Source: an uncultured Marinobacter sp. (lineage in GTDB: Bacteria; Pseudomonadota; Gammaproteobacteria; Pseudomonadales; Oleiphilaceae). From it: DNA of 64,000 nt. Numbering within the stretch: the first letter of the stretch is position 1; each line of letters begins with the position of its first letter. The stretch spans positions 53,223 through 117,222 of the forward strand of contig NZ_CAJXKQ010000010.1 of NCBI RefSeq assembly GCF_913055835.1. The letters are read 5' to 3'. Position numbers and translations under genes: made by a program. Below are positions 15,056 to 24,545 of this stretch, in pieces. The notes beneath the pieces are model-generated. The model saw only the letters and a program-made list of their open reading frames with translations. It was not told the origin of the DNA and ran no database searches.

Positions 15056-16102
15056 TTGAGCAGCATCCCCAGCCCTATCAATGTCTTTATCGCGAGTACG
15101 CCCCTTCAACTGATCAGTTGCTCCGAGGCTCGCCACCATTACGGCTGCAGTGCTGAAACTACCCTTCTCGTCATTGCGCGACCGGATAACCGGGAGACCG
15201 AGGGACAAATGGCCTTCCTGGCCGAGGCCCTGGGCTGGCAAGGCATCGAAACCATCTATCTGAAAAAAAGTTCCTTTTACCTTCGTCTGGGAGCTGTCGC
15301 CAAGAGCCTTTCACGACGCCGCATTGAACGGTTGTTTATCGGCAACAAATCCAGCTGGATTCATGAAGTCTTTTATCGGGGATTCGACAGCAAACAGCTG
15401 ATTTTCGTCGATGATGGCCTGGCCACCGTGACCTACTACCACGCCATTCACAACGAGGGTATCGCCTCCCGGATTTCAGCGGCAAAAAAACGGCTTCTGA
15501 GAACCATGGGAATACGGATTCATCGCGTTGTTCCGGAGGTGATCGCGTTCTTTACGTTCTTTCCGTTACAGAGCTCCGAACTTGTCCAGGTTCAGGTTCA
15601 TGATTTTCCGGTGTTTCGCAGAACCTTCAAAATATCCGCCCGTAACAGCAGTCAGATGCCCACGGTCGGGTTCCTGGGCCAGCCTTTTGGTGGGGAAGAT
15701 CGGCTTCAGCAACTGAAGCTGCAAATTCAGCACGTCGTAGAGCGTCATCCCGATAGCCGTGTTGTGTACTTCATGCATCGAAAGGAGAGCAGGGAAGAGC
15801 TTGAGAGGTTGCTTGCAGAATTTCCGCTCGAGATACGACAGGCCGGTCGCCCCATAGAGGTAGAAGTGGCTCTGTCAGGAGAAACCTACCTGGCTTTTTA
15901 CAGCTTTGCTTCAACCGCTCTGTTTACGCTGAAAAAGATATTCCCGGAAATCCGGGTGTTCCAGATCGATGATGCCGCCCTGGGCGCCCGGCTGCCCTAC
16001 TATGATGAAATAAGGCGTATGTTCAGGAGCGTCGGCGTGGAAACGACGCTCCTTCGGGGGTCACGACTTTTCGAAGCGGGCCGGCCGGTCCAGAGTCCAT
16101 AA
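15056..16102 (+). CDS. Putative glycosyltransferase, sialyltransferase-like (GT52/POLYST type)
   Basis: The sequence is divergent. The N-terminal INVFIASTPLQLISCSEARH, the central LIFVDDGLATVTYY and the C-terminal AFYSFASTALFTLKKIFPE occur in the same order as in GT52 alpha-2,3-sialyltransferases (..TILQ.., FDDGTGN, FFSGAALTMKDFP). The donor-site HP motif of that family is not obvious. The start is uncertain: TTG at 15056 (348 residues) avoids overlapping the gene before, while TTG at 14990 would overlap it by 32 bases. The 3' end overlaps the convergent ligase-GT2 gene by 42 bases. No sialic acid biosynthesis genes are visible, so the sugar may be Kdo-like or another acid. Confidence 0.6.
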   Translation: MSSIPSPINVFIASTPLQLISCSEARHHYGCSAETTLLVIARPDNRETEGQMAFLAEALGWQGIETIYLKKSSFYLRLGAVAKSLSRRRIERLFIGNKSSWIHEVFYRGFDSKQLIFVDDGLATVTYYHAIHNEGIASRISAAKKRLLRTMGIRIHRVVPEVIAFFTFFPLQSSELVQVQVHDFPVFRRTFKISARNSSQMPTVGFLGQPFGGEDRLQQLKLQIQHVVERHPDSRVVYFMHRKESREELERLLAEFPLEIRQAGRPIEVEVALSGETYLAFYSFASTALFTLKKIFPEIRVFQIDDAALGARLPYYDEIRRMFRSVGVETTLLRGSRLFEAGRPVQSP

Positions 16103-18070
16103 CCCGGCATACTTGTTGAAGGTCACCTGCGCGTAGGTGACCGCCGTCAGATAACCCACAGCGCCGTCCAGAAAGCCGAAACGGATGAAGTACACCTGCA
16201 CAAACGTCATCAGGCCCCGCAGAGTTGGGTAGATCATGGTGCGGGTTTTTTTGCCCCTGCGATGCTTCTCCAGAGAACCAAGCCAGGCATACTTTGCGCT
16301 TTTTTCCAGGGAATGACCGAAATCCCGGTGTGTATAGTGAGTGAGGCGGCCCCTGAGGGTTTTGATTTTGCGTCCGGACGGGATCAGTATCCGCTCGTGC
16401 ACCAGGGCGTCTGAAAAGCTGACGCCCTCGCGACGGAACAGCCGGAGCGGGGCTCGGCCGCTGCGTCCGAAATCCAGCCGGCTGCCGTATATCGTTACCG
16501 CCCAGGGAAGCTTGTAAGCGTCCGCGTCCGGATCTGCCAGGTGATCGTTGATCTCCCGTGCCAGCTCTGGTGTGACACGCTCATCGGCATCCAGTGACAG
16601 CACCCACTCTCCGGTCGCTTTCTCAAGTGCGCGCTGCTTCTGAATGCCAAAACCGGGCCAGTCGGTAACTTCAACAACATCGGCCAGTTCTCTGGCCAGT
16701 TCCACAGTCCTGTCAGTGCTGCCGCTGTCCAGAACGATGATCTCGTCTGCCACCAGCCTCGCTGACTTGAGACAGTCGGTAATATGGTCTTCTTCGTTTT
16801 TTGTGATAATGGTCGCGGAAACCTTCCGGGCCCTGTTTCGAACGTACGAGGCGCTCAGCTCTGTGAACATAGCGGAGGCAATTGATGCGACCGCAAGCAG
16901 ATAGAAGGTAAGGAACAGCGTCCGATTGAAGGTGGCTTCGGTGAGTCCAAATAAGAAGTAGCCAATGGAAATCATGCACCCCGCTACCGCCAGGTGGGCC
17001 GTCGCTGTGTGGCGGCTGGACAGATTTCTGGCAAAAATGGCCAGAGGGATGAATATCAGCAGTGCCCAGCTGAGAATGCCTGGAATACCGCTGGTGGCAG
17101 CGCTATTGAGTAAATCGTTATGGGCATGTCCCGTGCAACAGTCCAGGAAATGTTGTGGCAGATTGCCCGCGGCCACTTCTGACTCTATGCGCTGGGTATA
17201 GCCGCCAAGGCCAGCCCCCGACCAGGGGTTTTCGCTGAACATCTTCACAGCCTGCCCCCAGACTTCGAGGCGGATTTCCATGCCGGAATCCAGATGACCG
17301 TTGTGAAGCAAGCCATTGAGTGAGCTGGACATACGGTCGCTGGTGATGATTGCGCCGGCGACCAGAATAGGGACAGCGATTAATCCGGCAATTCTGAGCT
17401 TTTTGCTGAGTAGTGGCAGCAGTGCAACCAGAAGGAATGGCAGGGCTACCAGATTACTACGGGTTTCCGACAGCATGGAAATCAGGACGGCCCCCGTTCC
17501 ACCGAGGAAAAACAGTATCGCTAGGCCCACTCGTTTGTCCCGAATAAAGAACATTCCGGCAACGATCGTCAACATACCTGCCAGGAGGGCGAGGTTGCCA
17601 AAGCTGATGGGGTTAATACCGCCGCCAAAACGGGAATTCAAAACCTGACCAAGGGCGCCCTGACGGGCAGCAATGGTGACGACAAAAATCCCGATGACGG
17701 ACACGGCCATCAAGCCGATGGCAGCAAAAGTCGTTCGGGCGCCAATCCTCGCATAGCTGATGGCAATGATCAGAGGCCAGAACAGGATAAACCGGGCGTG
17801 CGTGCCAAACGTTTTTCCGCCCTCGTAGTCAAAGCCCTCCAGGGCCCAGGACATGAGGCTCACCAGAACGAAGAACCAGAAGGAAAAGTGCAGTAACCTG
17901 AGTTCTTTGGGCTTGTCCCAACCGGCTTTATACAAAGATTTACGGGCGCTGAGCACCATTCCGGCAACGGCGATCAAAAGGGTGGCGCCGGCCAGGATGC
18001 TTGACGACAGGAGCGCGCCGCCAAGGCCGATGATCAGCAGTGCATGGAGGGCCAGTACGGGATTCAACAT
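16061..18070 (-). CDS. Fusion protein: O-antigen ligase (Wzy_C/WaaL) domain plus WaaE/KdtX-like GT2 domain
   Basis: A single uninterrupted 669-residue frame joins two enzymes. Residues 1 to about 412 form a multi-span membrane protein with the Wzy_C core: SETRSNLVALPFLLVALLPL and a large periplasmic loop with RLEVWGQAVKMFSENPWSGAG and GHAHNDLLNSAATSG, whose His is typical of WaaL. From about residue 416 a cytoplasmic GT2 domain follows (ATIITKNEEDHITDCLKSAR, VLDSGSTDRTVELA, SLDADERV). It ends in the FIRFGFLDGAVGYLTA and KYAGLWTL tail typical of WaaE/KdtX glucosyltransferases. ATG at 18070 overlaps the preceding stop as ATGTTGA. The frame is open 32 codons further 5', inside the acyltransferase gene. 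Confidence 0.88.
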   Translation of the reverse strand: MLNPVLALHALLIIGLGGALLSSSILAGATLLIAVAGMVLSARKSLYKAGWDKPKELRLLHFSFWFFVLVSLMSWALEGFDYEGGKTFGTHARFILFWPLIIAISYARIGARTTFAAIGLMAVSVIGIFVVTIAARQGALGQVLNSRFGGGINPISFGNLALLAGMLTIVAGMFFIRDKRVGLAILFFLGGTGAVLISMLSETRSNLVALPFLLVALLPLLSKKLRIAGLIAVPILVAGAIITSDRMSSSLNGLLHNGHLDSGMEIRLEVWGQAVKMFSENPWSGAGLGGYTQRIESEVAAGNLPQHFLDCCTGHAHNDLLNSAATSGIPGILSWALLIFIPLAIFARNLSSRHTATAHLAVAGCMISIGYFLFGLTEATFNRTLFLTFYLLAVASIASAMFTELSASYVRNRARKVSATIITKNEEDHITDCLKSARLVADEIIVLDSGSTDRTVELARELADVVEVTDWPGFGIQKQRALEKATGEWVLSLDADERVTPELAREINDHLADPDADAYKLPWAVTIYGSRLDFGRSGRAPLRLFRREGVSFSDALVHERILIPSGRKIKTLRGRLTHYTHRDFGHSLEKSAKYAWLGSLEKHRRGKKTRTMIYPTLRGLMTFVQVYFIRFGFLDGAVGYLTAVTYAQVTFNKYAGLWTLDRPARFEKS

Positions 18071-18969
18071 ACGCGGTCCGGGTTGTAGGGGTTGATTTCG
18101 CCGGGTGGCCGATGGCGCATGCGCTTGTACTCCCATTGATACTGCTCGGGGATTCCTCGCACGCATTGCTCAATGGCCCGATTCATGGCCGTGGTTGCGG
18201 CCACCGGGTCTTTGTCGCCGAGGCCCGGGCCGGTTTCGCGAACGACAATCCGGAACCCGGACGCATCCGGCAGACGCTCCGCATAGGTGATCAGAACGTT
18301 GGCGCCGGTACGCTGGATCAGCTTGGACACGAGGGTCATGGTTTTCACTTCCATGCCAAAGAAAGGCGCGAAAGCATTGCCTTTGCCCCGGGGTGACTGA
18401 TCCGGCAGGATCCCGGCAACACCGCCTTCCCGCAGAATCGAGGCGAGTCGGGCCAGACCCCGACGGTCGCCCCGGACCAGCTCAGAGCCAAGGCGTCCAC
18501 GCACCTTGATCATATAATCTTCAAATTCGGGCATGTTCGGCGGACTGTAGAGCGCTGCCATCTTGTAGCGAGAAGAAAAGAACAGGCCCGCCAGTTCCCA
18601 GTTGCCGAGGTGCGGCGCGAGGAGAATCAGCCCCTTGTCGCCAGCCATCGCCTCGTCGATCAGTTCCAGTCCCTCGGTCTCCCGGATCAAACCAAGGCAT
18701 TTTTCCACCGGCCACTCCCACATCAGGGGCACCTCGAGCAAGGTCATACCGGTCTGGGCCAGGGATCTCCTGGACATAACCGCACGTTCGGTGTCGGAAA
18801 GCTCGGGGAGACATATGGCGAGATTTGTGTCGGTTACCTGGCGGGACTTGGTAGGCAGTCGCCACACCAGGTAACCTACGAGACGACCCACGCGCTGGGC
18901 GCCGGCAAGAGATAGCCAGCCGGCAATCCTGAGCAGCCCGGCAATGACGAAATACTTGAGCTTGCTCAT
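18064..18969 (-). CDS. LpxL/LpxM-like lysophospholipid acyltransferase
   Basis: The 301-residue protein has an N-terminal hydrophobic anchor (about 5-35), the HX4E catalytic motif as [11 protein letters not shown] (about residue 118), [11 protein letters not shown], and the C-terminal [15 protein letters not shown] block of HtrB-type late acyltransferases. It should transfer an acyl chain to lipid A or a related lipid at the inner membrane. A second LpxL-type gene lies at 24546, so this one may be the tertiary (LpxM-like) enzyme. It is translationally coupled on both sides: ATGA with manC and ATGTTGA with the ligase fusion. Confidence 0.88.
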   Translation of the reverse strand: MSKLKYFVIAGLLRIAGWLSLAGAQRVGRLVGYLVWRLPTKSRQVTDTNLAICLPELSDTERAVMSRRSLAQTGMTLLEVPLMWEWPVEKCLGLIRETEGLELIDEAMAGDKGLILLAPHLGNWELAGLFFSSRYKMAALYSPPNMPEFEDYMIKVRGRLGSELVRGDRRGLARLASILREGGVAGILPDQSPRGKGNAFAPFFGMEVKTMTLVSKLIQRTGANVLITYAERLPDASGFRIVVRETGPGLGDKDPVAATTAMNRAIEQCVRGIPEQYQWEYKRMRHRPPGEINPYNPDRVC

Positions 18970-20387
18970 TTGCGGCCGTACCGATCCTCGTAACGGACAA
19001 TATCGTCCTCACCCAGGTAAGAGCCCGACTGGACTTCGATCAGCTCCAGGTCGATGACCCCCGGATTCTCCAGCGAATGCACCTGGCCAACCGGGATGTA
19101 GGTGGACTGGTTCTCGGTGACCAGGTAGGTTTTCTCACCGTTGGTAACCCGGGCGGTGCCGCTGACCACAATCCAGTGCTCTGCTCGATGGTGATGCATC
19201 TGCACTGAGAGCTTGGCGCCGGGTTTTACGGTGATACGTTTGACCTGGTAGCGGGCCCCGTTGTCGATGGAATCGTACACACCCCAGGGCCGGTATACTT
19301 CCCGGTGGTTCATGTGTTCGTGGCGGCCATCGGTTTTGATCCGTTCCACCACGGTTTTGACGTCCTGGACGCTGTCTTTGTGGGCAACCAGCAGGGCATC
19401 TTTGGTTTCAATAACCACCAGGTTGTCCACGCCAACGGTGGCCACCAGCCGGCTATCCGCACGGACCAGGGTGTTGGCGGTGTTGTGGGTAATCACGTCG
19501 CCGGTCAGGCTGTTGCCATCTGCGTCCTTGTCACTCACTTCCCAGAGCGCGGACCAGGAGCCGATATCGCTCCAGCCGGCATCGAGGGAAACCACGGCGG
19601 CCTTGTCGGTCTTCTCCATGACGGCGTAGTCCACCGAGTCCGAGGGGCATTCCGCGAAGCGCTCGGCATTGATCCGGGTGAAGTGAAGGTCATCGGCGGT
19701 ATCTGCGATGGCAGCACGGCAGGCGGCCAGGATATCCGGGCGATGAGTCTCCAGTTCTTCAAGGTATTGGCGGGCACCAAACAGGAACATCCCGCTGTTC
19801 CAGAGGTATTCGCCGGAATCCAGGTAGCCATTGGCCGTCGCCTGGTCCGGCTTTTCGACGAACTTGTCCACCAGATAGCTGTCGGGGCCCAGTTCCGTGC
19901 CACGATGAATATAGCCGTAGCCGGTTTCCGGATGGTTCGGGACAATGCCGAAGGTGACCAGTTTGCCTTCCCGTGCGAGCGGAATGGCTTTCTTCACCCC
20001 TTCCTGAAAGGCGGTCACGTCCTTGATCAGGTGGTCGGCTGCCAGGACCAGCATGAGTGGATCCTCGGCGTTGTTTTCCGCGGCCTCGGTCAGCTGCAGT
20101 GCTGCCAATGCAATGGCGGGCGCCGTGTTCCGGCCGTAGGGCTCCAGAATGATCCGCGTATCTTCGTGGCCGGATTGCCGCATTTGTTCAGCAGCCAGGA
20201 ACCGGTGTTCCTCGTTGCAGATCAGGAGAGGGTTGGCTGCATCCATGCCCTCAAGCCGCGCAACGGTGGCCTGCAGCATCGACAGGGGGCCGTTGGTCAG
20301 TTTCAGGAACTGTTTCGGATTCAGCTGGCGCGACATCGGCCAAAGGCGCGAGCCGGTACCGCCAGCCATAATGACGGGGTGAATCAT
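18966..20387 (-). CDS. manC: Mannose-1-phosphate guanylyltransferase / mannose-6-phosphate isomerase (ManC/CpsB/AlgA type)
   Basis: The bifunctional enzyme makes GDP-mannose. The N-terminal nucleotidyltransferase domain shows [21 protein letters not shown] (residues 7-27, pyrophosphorylase signature) and [14 protein letters not shown]. The C-terminal type II isomerase cupin has [30 protein letters not shown] and HWIVVSG. The ATG at 20387 has CGGAG eight bases upstream; a GTG two codons earlier has no site. It heads the operon manC, acyltransferase, ligase-GT2 fusion. No phosphomannomutase or GDP-mannose-modifying enzyme is in the window, so mannose or a derivative is likely added using genes elsewhere. 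Confidence 0.94.
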   Translation of the reverse strand: MIHPVIMAGGTGSRLWPMSRQLNPKQFLKLTNGPLSMLQATVARLEGMDAANPLLICNEEHRFLAAEQMRQSGHEDTRIILEPYGRNTAPAIALAALQLTEAAENNAEDPLMLVLAADHLIKDVTAFQEGVKKAIPLAREGKLVTFGIVPNHPETGYGYIHRGTELGPDSYLVDKFVEKPDQATANGYLDSGEYLWNSGMFLFGARQYLEELETHRPDILAACRAAIADTADDLHFTRINAERFAECPSDSVDYAVMEKTDKAAVVSLDAGWSDIGSWSALWEVSDKDADGNSLTGDVITHNTANTLVRADSRLVATVGVDNLVVIETKDALLVAHKDSVQDVKTVVERIKTDGRHEHMNHREVYRPWGVYDSIDNGARYQVKRITVKPGAKLSVQMHHHRAEHWIVVSGTARVTNGEKTYLVTENQSTYIPVGQVHSLENPGVIDLELIEVQSGSYLGEDDIVRYEDRYGRK

Positions 20388-20519
20388 CTGCACACTCCGG
20401 GCTTGAGTTAAAGAATGCCAAGAAAAACATCAAAATCAGGCGCGTCATCTTATCATAAGGCAACCATGATATTGTTCTGACCCGTCCGTAAACTGATTGC
20501 CCTGACACCAGGAATTGTG

Positions 20520-21314
20520 ATGAAGCTGCCGTTGTCCGTTTATTACATCACCCAGAACGAAGAAGTGCGATTGCCAGAGTCCCTGGCGAAGGTTTCCGGC
20601 TGGGTTGATGAGATTATCGTAGTTGATTCCGGGAGCACTGACCGAACCCGCGAAATTGCCGAAGCTGCCGGTGCAAAGTTCGTGCATAACGACTGGCGGG
20701 GTTTTGCCTGTCAGAAAGCCTTCGCCGCTAGCCTGTGCCGCAATGACTGGGTTCTGGATCTCGATGCAGATGAGGTGCTGTCGGACGAACTTGTGGCCAA
20801 TATCAAGGCCCTGTTTTCAGAGCCGGTCGACCCCGACATTGCCGGGTTTAGGATGCGATGGGTGCTGTCCCAGCCGGACCCCCGGCATCCGTTCCGTCAT
20901 GACAAATCAAAGAAAATCCTCAGGCTCTACAATCGCAACAAAGCGGTAATTGAGCCCGAAAAAGACAGCAACAATGACCGCCCCCAAGTGAAAACTGGCC
21001 GGGTTCTGGATCTAAAGGGCGATGTGTTGCATCGCACGCTGATTTCCCTGGAGCAGATGGAGCGCAAGTACTGCCAGTTGTCGACGGAGCAGGCCCGCTT
21101 CATGGCCGCAAAGGGCCGTCGAATCTCCAGTGCCCGGTTGTTCGCGGAGTTCCCCCTGAAGTTCCTGAAGTATTACCTGCTTCACCGACAGATTCTGAAC
21201 GGCTGGTTTGGCCTGAGTGTTGCGATCACTGCGGCCAACAGGAACTTTATGCGTCTGGCGAAGGCCCGAGAGATGCAGATGCTGTCCGAGTTTGAGAAGG
21301 AGGATATCCGGTAG
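20520..21314 (+). CDS. Glycosyltransferase family 2, WaaE/KdtX-like
   Basis: The 264-residue GT-A enzyme begins MKLPLSVYYITQNEEVRL, followed by IIVVDSGSTDRTREIAEAAG, the DXD-type LDLDADEVL and a basic C-terminal region (FAEFPLKFLKYYLLHRQIL) that resembles membrane-associated WaaE. It has the same domain type as the C-terminal half of the fusion at 16061, so the locus holds two such domains. AGGAA precedes overlapping GTG and ATG starts; ATG is preferred. Expected role is transfer of glucose or another hexose to the inner core. It is transcribed alone between two minus-strand operons. Confidence 0.87.
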   Translation: MKLPLSVYYITQNEEVRLPESLAKVSGWVDEIIVVDSGSTDRTREIAEAAGAKFVHNDWRGFACQKAFAASLCRNDWVLDLDADEVLSDELVANIKALFSEPVDPDIAGFRMRWVLSQPDPRHPFRHDKSKKILRLYNRNKAVIEPEKDSNNDRPQVKTGRVLDLKGDVLHRTLISLEQMERKYCQLSTEQARFMAAKGRRISSARLFAEFPLKFLKYYLLHRQILNGWFGLSVAITAANRNFMRLAKAREMQMLSEFEKEDIR

Positions 21315-21335
21315 GTTTGCGGTCAGGCACGACCG

Positions 21336-22394
21336 TCATAAGTTGTCCCGGTGACCGCCTACTGCACTCAAGTACAAAGCTTCTGTTTGTTCTGCCATGG
21401 CCTGGATCGTGAGTGTTTCGCGCGCAAACGCCATGGCGGGTTGCTGCCTTACCTTCAGTGTCTCCAGATCAGCGAGCGCTCGCCCTATCAGGTCCGCAAG
21501 GTCCCGATCCCGATGGCCTTTGCTGAGAGACGTTTCCGGAAGAAGATCCCGTGGCCCCGACACCGGAGTGGAGACAACCGGGCAGCCACTGAGTAGGGAC
21601 TCCGCCAGTGCGTAGGGAAAACCTTCCCGTTCGGAACTGATCACCGTCAATTCAGCCCTGCTGTAGACTGACTCCAGATTGTCTCTGAACCCTGCCAGGG
21701 TGACCGAGTGTTCCAGTTCGAGACGGCGGATTAGCTGCTCCAGCTGTGACCGTTGGCTGCCTTCGCCGAAAATGGTCAGATGGCAGTTACTTACCGATTC
21801 GCCGAGCGTGGCCCAGGCTCTGATCAACGTATCAAAACCTTTGACGGACTCCAGTCGCCCGACAGCGATGACATTGGTGACTCCTGTCGGCAGTTCCGGG
21901 CCGTCGTCTGTTTTCAGTCGCCGGTTCCTGGTCTCCACACCGTTATAGATAAGCTGTTTCCGGGGGTGTCGCAGAGTTGCGAGAATCCGAGGGCTTACAG
22001 CTATGACCGCGTCGAGGCGGTCGAAGGCTTTGTGGCTGGATTTTGTGCCGTGCACCGTGCCGATGCGCGCACGGGCAAGTTTTCCGGTTCTAGACACAAG
22101 TTGCGCAGCCTTGTTGCCCTGCGCATGCAGAATAGCCGGCGTTATGTCGCGAAGTCGCCGGCGGAGGGCGAGTTGGAGCCAGAGGTTCCGTCGCCCGAGT
22201 TGAGCGGGCAGCGGATGAAAGTGGACCACGGCAGGAAACCTGTCACGGTAGCTTTTATGGCCGAGAACATGGACGCTGTGCCCGCGTTCCGCCAGCGCGC
22301 CCGCAAGATCCGCGGTGTGCTGTTCCATGCCGCCCCAGGTGGTTCCGGGTGTGGCGACCAGTAGGGCAATGGTCAATCGGGCTGGGGAGGTCAT
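21336..22394 (-). CDS. Glycosyltransferase family 4
   Basis: The 352-residue GT-B protein has an N-terminal glycine-rich acceptor loop (TPGTTWGGMEQHTADLAGAL). Its C-terminal Glycos_transf_1 domain shows VIAVGRLESVKGFDTLIRAW, LTIFGEGSQRSQLEQLI and the EX7E-type SSEREGFPYALAESLLSG. The ATG overlaps the previous gene's stop as ATGA. It is last in the operon lpxL, ELM1-like, GT4, GT4. Sugar specificity is unknown. Confidence 0.87.
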   Translation of the reverse strand: MTSPARLTIALLVATPGTTWGGMEQHTADLAGALAERGHSVHVLGHKSYRDRFPAVVHFHPLPAQLGRRNLWLQLALRRRLRDITPAILHAQGNKAAQLVSRTGKLARARIGTVHGTKSSHKAFDRLDAVIAVSPRILATLRHPRKQLIYNGVETRNRRLKTDDGPELPTGVTNVIAVGRLESVKGFDTLIRAWATLGESVSNCHLTIFGEGSQRSQLEQLIRRLELEHSVTLAGFRDNLESVYSRAELTVISSEREGFPYALAESLLSGCPVVSTPVSGPRDLLPETSLSKGHRDRDLADLIGRALADLETLKVRQQPAMAFARETLTIQAMAEQTEALYLSAVGGHRDNL

Positions 22395-23506
22395 GATCGG
22401 CCGTCGGCGCTTTTCAGTACCTTCTCATAGACCTGCAAGGTCGCCTCGGTTTGCGCTTCCAACCGGAACCGATAGGGGATCTCGATGGCGGAAGGTTTGG
22501 CCTCCATCAGCCGGGAAACAGTTGCGGCAAATGCTTCGACGTCGTCCGGTGCCACCAGGCCATCCCGGAAGCACGCCTGCAGGGTTTCCGCCGCTCCGCC
22601 GCGATTATAGGCCACGACCGGTGTTCCGGAGGCCAGGGCTTCGGTCACCGTCCGGCCAAAAGGTTCCGGTTTAGTGCTCATGTGGCAGACCACATCGGAG
22701 AGCAGGTACAGGTTGGTCATGTCGTTGCGCTGGCCCAGAAAGCTGACCTTTTCGGTCAGGTCCAGGCGAGACCGCTCTTTCTCCAGTTCATCCAGGAAAT
22801 GCTCCTTGCCGGGCTCCGCACCACCCACAATAATACCGTGGCAATCGGGCCGCTCCCGCACCAGTTTCGCCATCATGGCCAGGAAATCCAGCTGTCCTTT
22901 CCAGCGGGAAATCCGCCCGGGCATCATGATGATTTTCTTGCCGGCAAGCTGTGGATACTGTCGGAACCAGCGGTCCAGCCATTGCTGTGGAAGCTCCCGC
23001 TGATGAAAGGCATCCACATCGACACCCCGCTGGATGACGGTCAGCTTGTCCTCGGGAACCGGGTAGTTATTCATCACGTAATCCCGCACGCATTGGGAGA
23101 CTGCGATTATGTGATCGGCGCGGGTCATGATGGCGCTGTAGGGTGTGACCGAATACATGCCATGGAAGGTTGAGACAACCGCCGGGCGTTCGCGTCTCGG
23201 GATGCTCTTCAGGGCCAGGAAGATAATCCAGGCGGGCATGCGTGAGCGAACGTGAACGATGTCCGGTTTCAGCTCAAGAAGCAGCTTCCGCATCGGCAGG
23301 ATTTGCCCGAAGGAGGCCGGGCTCTTCCGGTGTATCGGCATGAAAATGTGCTTTGAACCCTGCCCCCGCAGTTGCTCGGCCATGGGGCCGCCCTTGGAGA
23401 CGACAAAGGATTCGTGGCCGCGTTTGACGAGGTCGGCGGCGAACTCTACGGTGCCTCTCTCTACACCGCCGCTGTACAGCGCCGGAAGTGCCTGGAGAAT
23501 TCTCAC
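22391..23506 (-). CDS. Glycosyltransferase family 4
   Basis: The 371-residue enzyme starts VRILQALPALYSGGVERGTV, a typical GT4 N-terminus with GGVERG. It contains IMMPGRISRWKGQLDFLAMM, SFLGQRNDMTNLYLLSDVV and STKPEPFGRTVTEALASGTP (EX7E). The GTG start is supported by the GTGA overlap with the preceding stop and by AAGGGGGG just upstream; the frame is open 32 codons further 5' inside that gene. It belongs to the LpxL-headed operon and probably extends the LPS core. Confidence 0.88.
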   Translation of the reverse strand: MRILQALPALYSGGVERGTVEFAADLVKRGHESFVVSKGGPMAEQLRGQGSKHIFMPIHRKSPASFGQILPMRKLLLELKPDIVHVRSRMPAWIIFLALKSIPRRERPAVVSTFHGMYSVTPYSAIMTRADHIIAVSQCVRDYVMNNYPVPEDKLTVIQRGVDVDAFHQRELPQQWLDRWFRQYPQLAGKKIIMMPGRISRWKGQLDFLAMMAKLVRERPDCHGIIVGGAEPGKEHFLDELEKERSRLDLTEKVSFLGQRNDMTNLYLLSDVVCHMSTKPEPFGRTVTEALASGTPVVAYNRGGAAETLQACFRDGLVAPDDVEAFAATVSRLMEAKPSAIEIPYRFRLEAQTEATLQVYEKVLKSADGRS

Positions 23507-24498
23507 GGTTTGCCCCCCTTGTGCAGGCGTTGGTTGGCTTTCTGGCTTTTTGGCAGCAACCCTTTTTCTATCACCCAACGTGCTGCGCGGTTGGCTTCCC
23601 AAAGGGGCTGGTCATGGTCGGCCCTCCCTGCCATGACACTGGCGTGGTCCGTCCACCTGGCGACATACCCTTCCCGGAGCAGCCGTTCCACGCCATCCAC
23701 AACCCGGCTACCGGATCTGGCCGGTAGTTCGAAAAGTCCTGTGGGGACTCCTGAGGTCGCCGCTTCACAGACCATGGACATGCTGTCCGGTGTTACCCAC
23801 ACCGCCCGTGAGGCGGAAAGTTGATGGCTTAGCCAGTCCTCGTGGGTCTGCTCAGGGTGAACAACGGTAATCCGGAGCCCGGCCATGTCGTCGAGGCGCT
23901 CCTGCATGGGCTCCGGTGTTCGCCGGGAGGTGCTGATGGTCCAGCGCCAGTCGGGGTAATGACCGATCAGGTGCGATATCTGACCCAGGACGACATCGTC
24001 GTCCCAGTCGAAATGCGGTGAGGGCCCGCCAATAAGTAACAGTGCTTCTCGTTTCTCGGTGATTCTGGCCAGGGGGGTGATGGTATTCAGAACGCCCTCG
24101 GTTAGCAGAACGCGCGGACCTGGCTGCACGCGATCATGGGCCGGAATCAGGGCGCCGCTGACCAGAGACAGAGGGAACGCGGGCTTCATTATGACCAGTG
24201 TCCGGGTTCCACGAAATTTTCGCAGCGACAGGAGAAGGCGATGCGTGCCAGACCCGGCGGCGATAACCAGGTCCGGGCGTGGCAGTGACGGCTCCATTCT
24301 CGGTGAAGAACCCAGCAGTGCACGCCAGAATGGTATTTTCATACCGGTGGCGTCGATCCAGTAGGTGCTTGCTCCGGCCAGGACGCGAAGCCGGTTGCCC
24401 AGCCCCTTCAACTGGTTCCTGTGGCCCGGCTTGTTGTCGGTCAGAAGCCACACCACGGGTGTGGATGCATCCTGCGTTCTGGGGTCAGGTTTGACCAT
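23503..24498 (-). CDS. ELM1/GtrOC1-family putative glycosyltransferase
   Basis: The 331-residue protein matches the family named after plant mitochondrial fission protein ELM1, whose bacterial members sit in LPS loci. Seen motifs are VVWLLTDNKPGHRNQLKGLG near the N-terminus, PDLVIAAGSGTHRLLLSL, LLLIGGPSPHFDWDD and the donor-side WVTPDSMSMVCEAATSGVPT. It is GT-B-like in layout, but no substrate is established. It lies in an operon between an LpxL-type acyltransferase (47-base gap) and two GT4 genes (GTGA overlap). Confidence 0.85.
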   Translation of the reverse strand: MVKPDPRTQDASTPVVWLLTDNKPGHRNQLKGLGNRLRVLAGASTYWIDATGMKIPFWRALLGSSPRMEPSLPRPDLVIAAGSGTHRLLLSLRKFRGTRTLVIMKPAFPLSLVSGALIPAHDRVQPGPRVLLTEGVLNTITPLARITEKREALLLIGGPSPHFDWDDDVVLGQISHLIGHYPDWRWTISTSRRTPEPMQERLDDMAGLRITVVHPEQTHEDWLSHQLSASRAVWVTPDSMSMVCEAATSGVPTGLFELPARSGSRVVDGVERLLREGYVARWTDHASVMAGRADHDQPLWEANRAARWVIEKGLLPKSQKANQRLHKGGKP

Positions 24499-24545
24499 GG
24501 TGTTCCGGCATGGACAGCCGGCCTCCGTGTTGCCTGAATTCTTCG

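Noticed and set aside
19305..20411. Long open frame on the plus strand (368 codons)
   Set aside because: It is antisense to manC, and the translation has the Val/Gly/His-rich character of a shadow frame with no recognisable motif.
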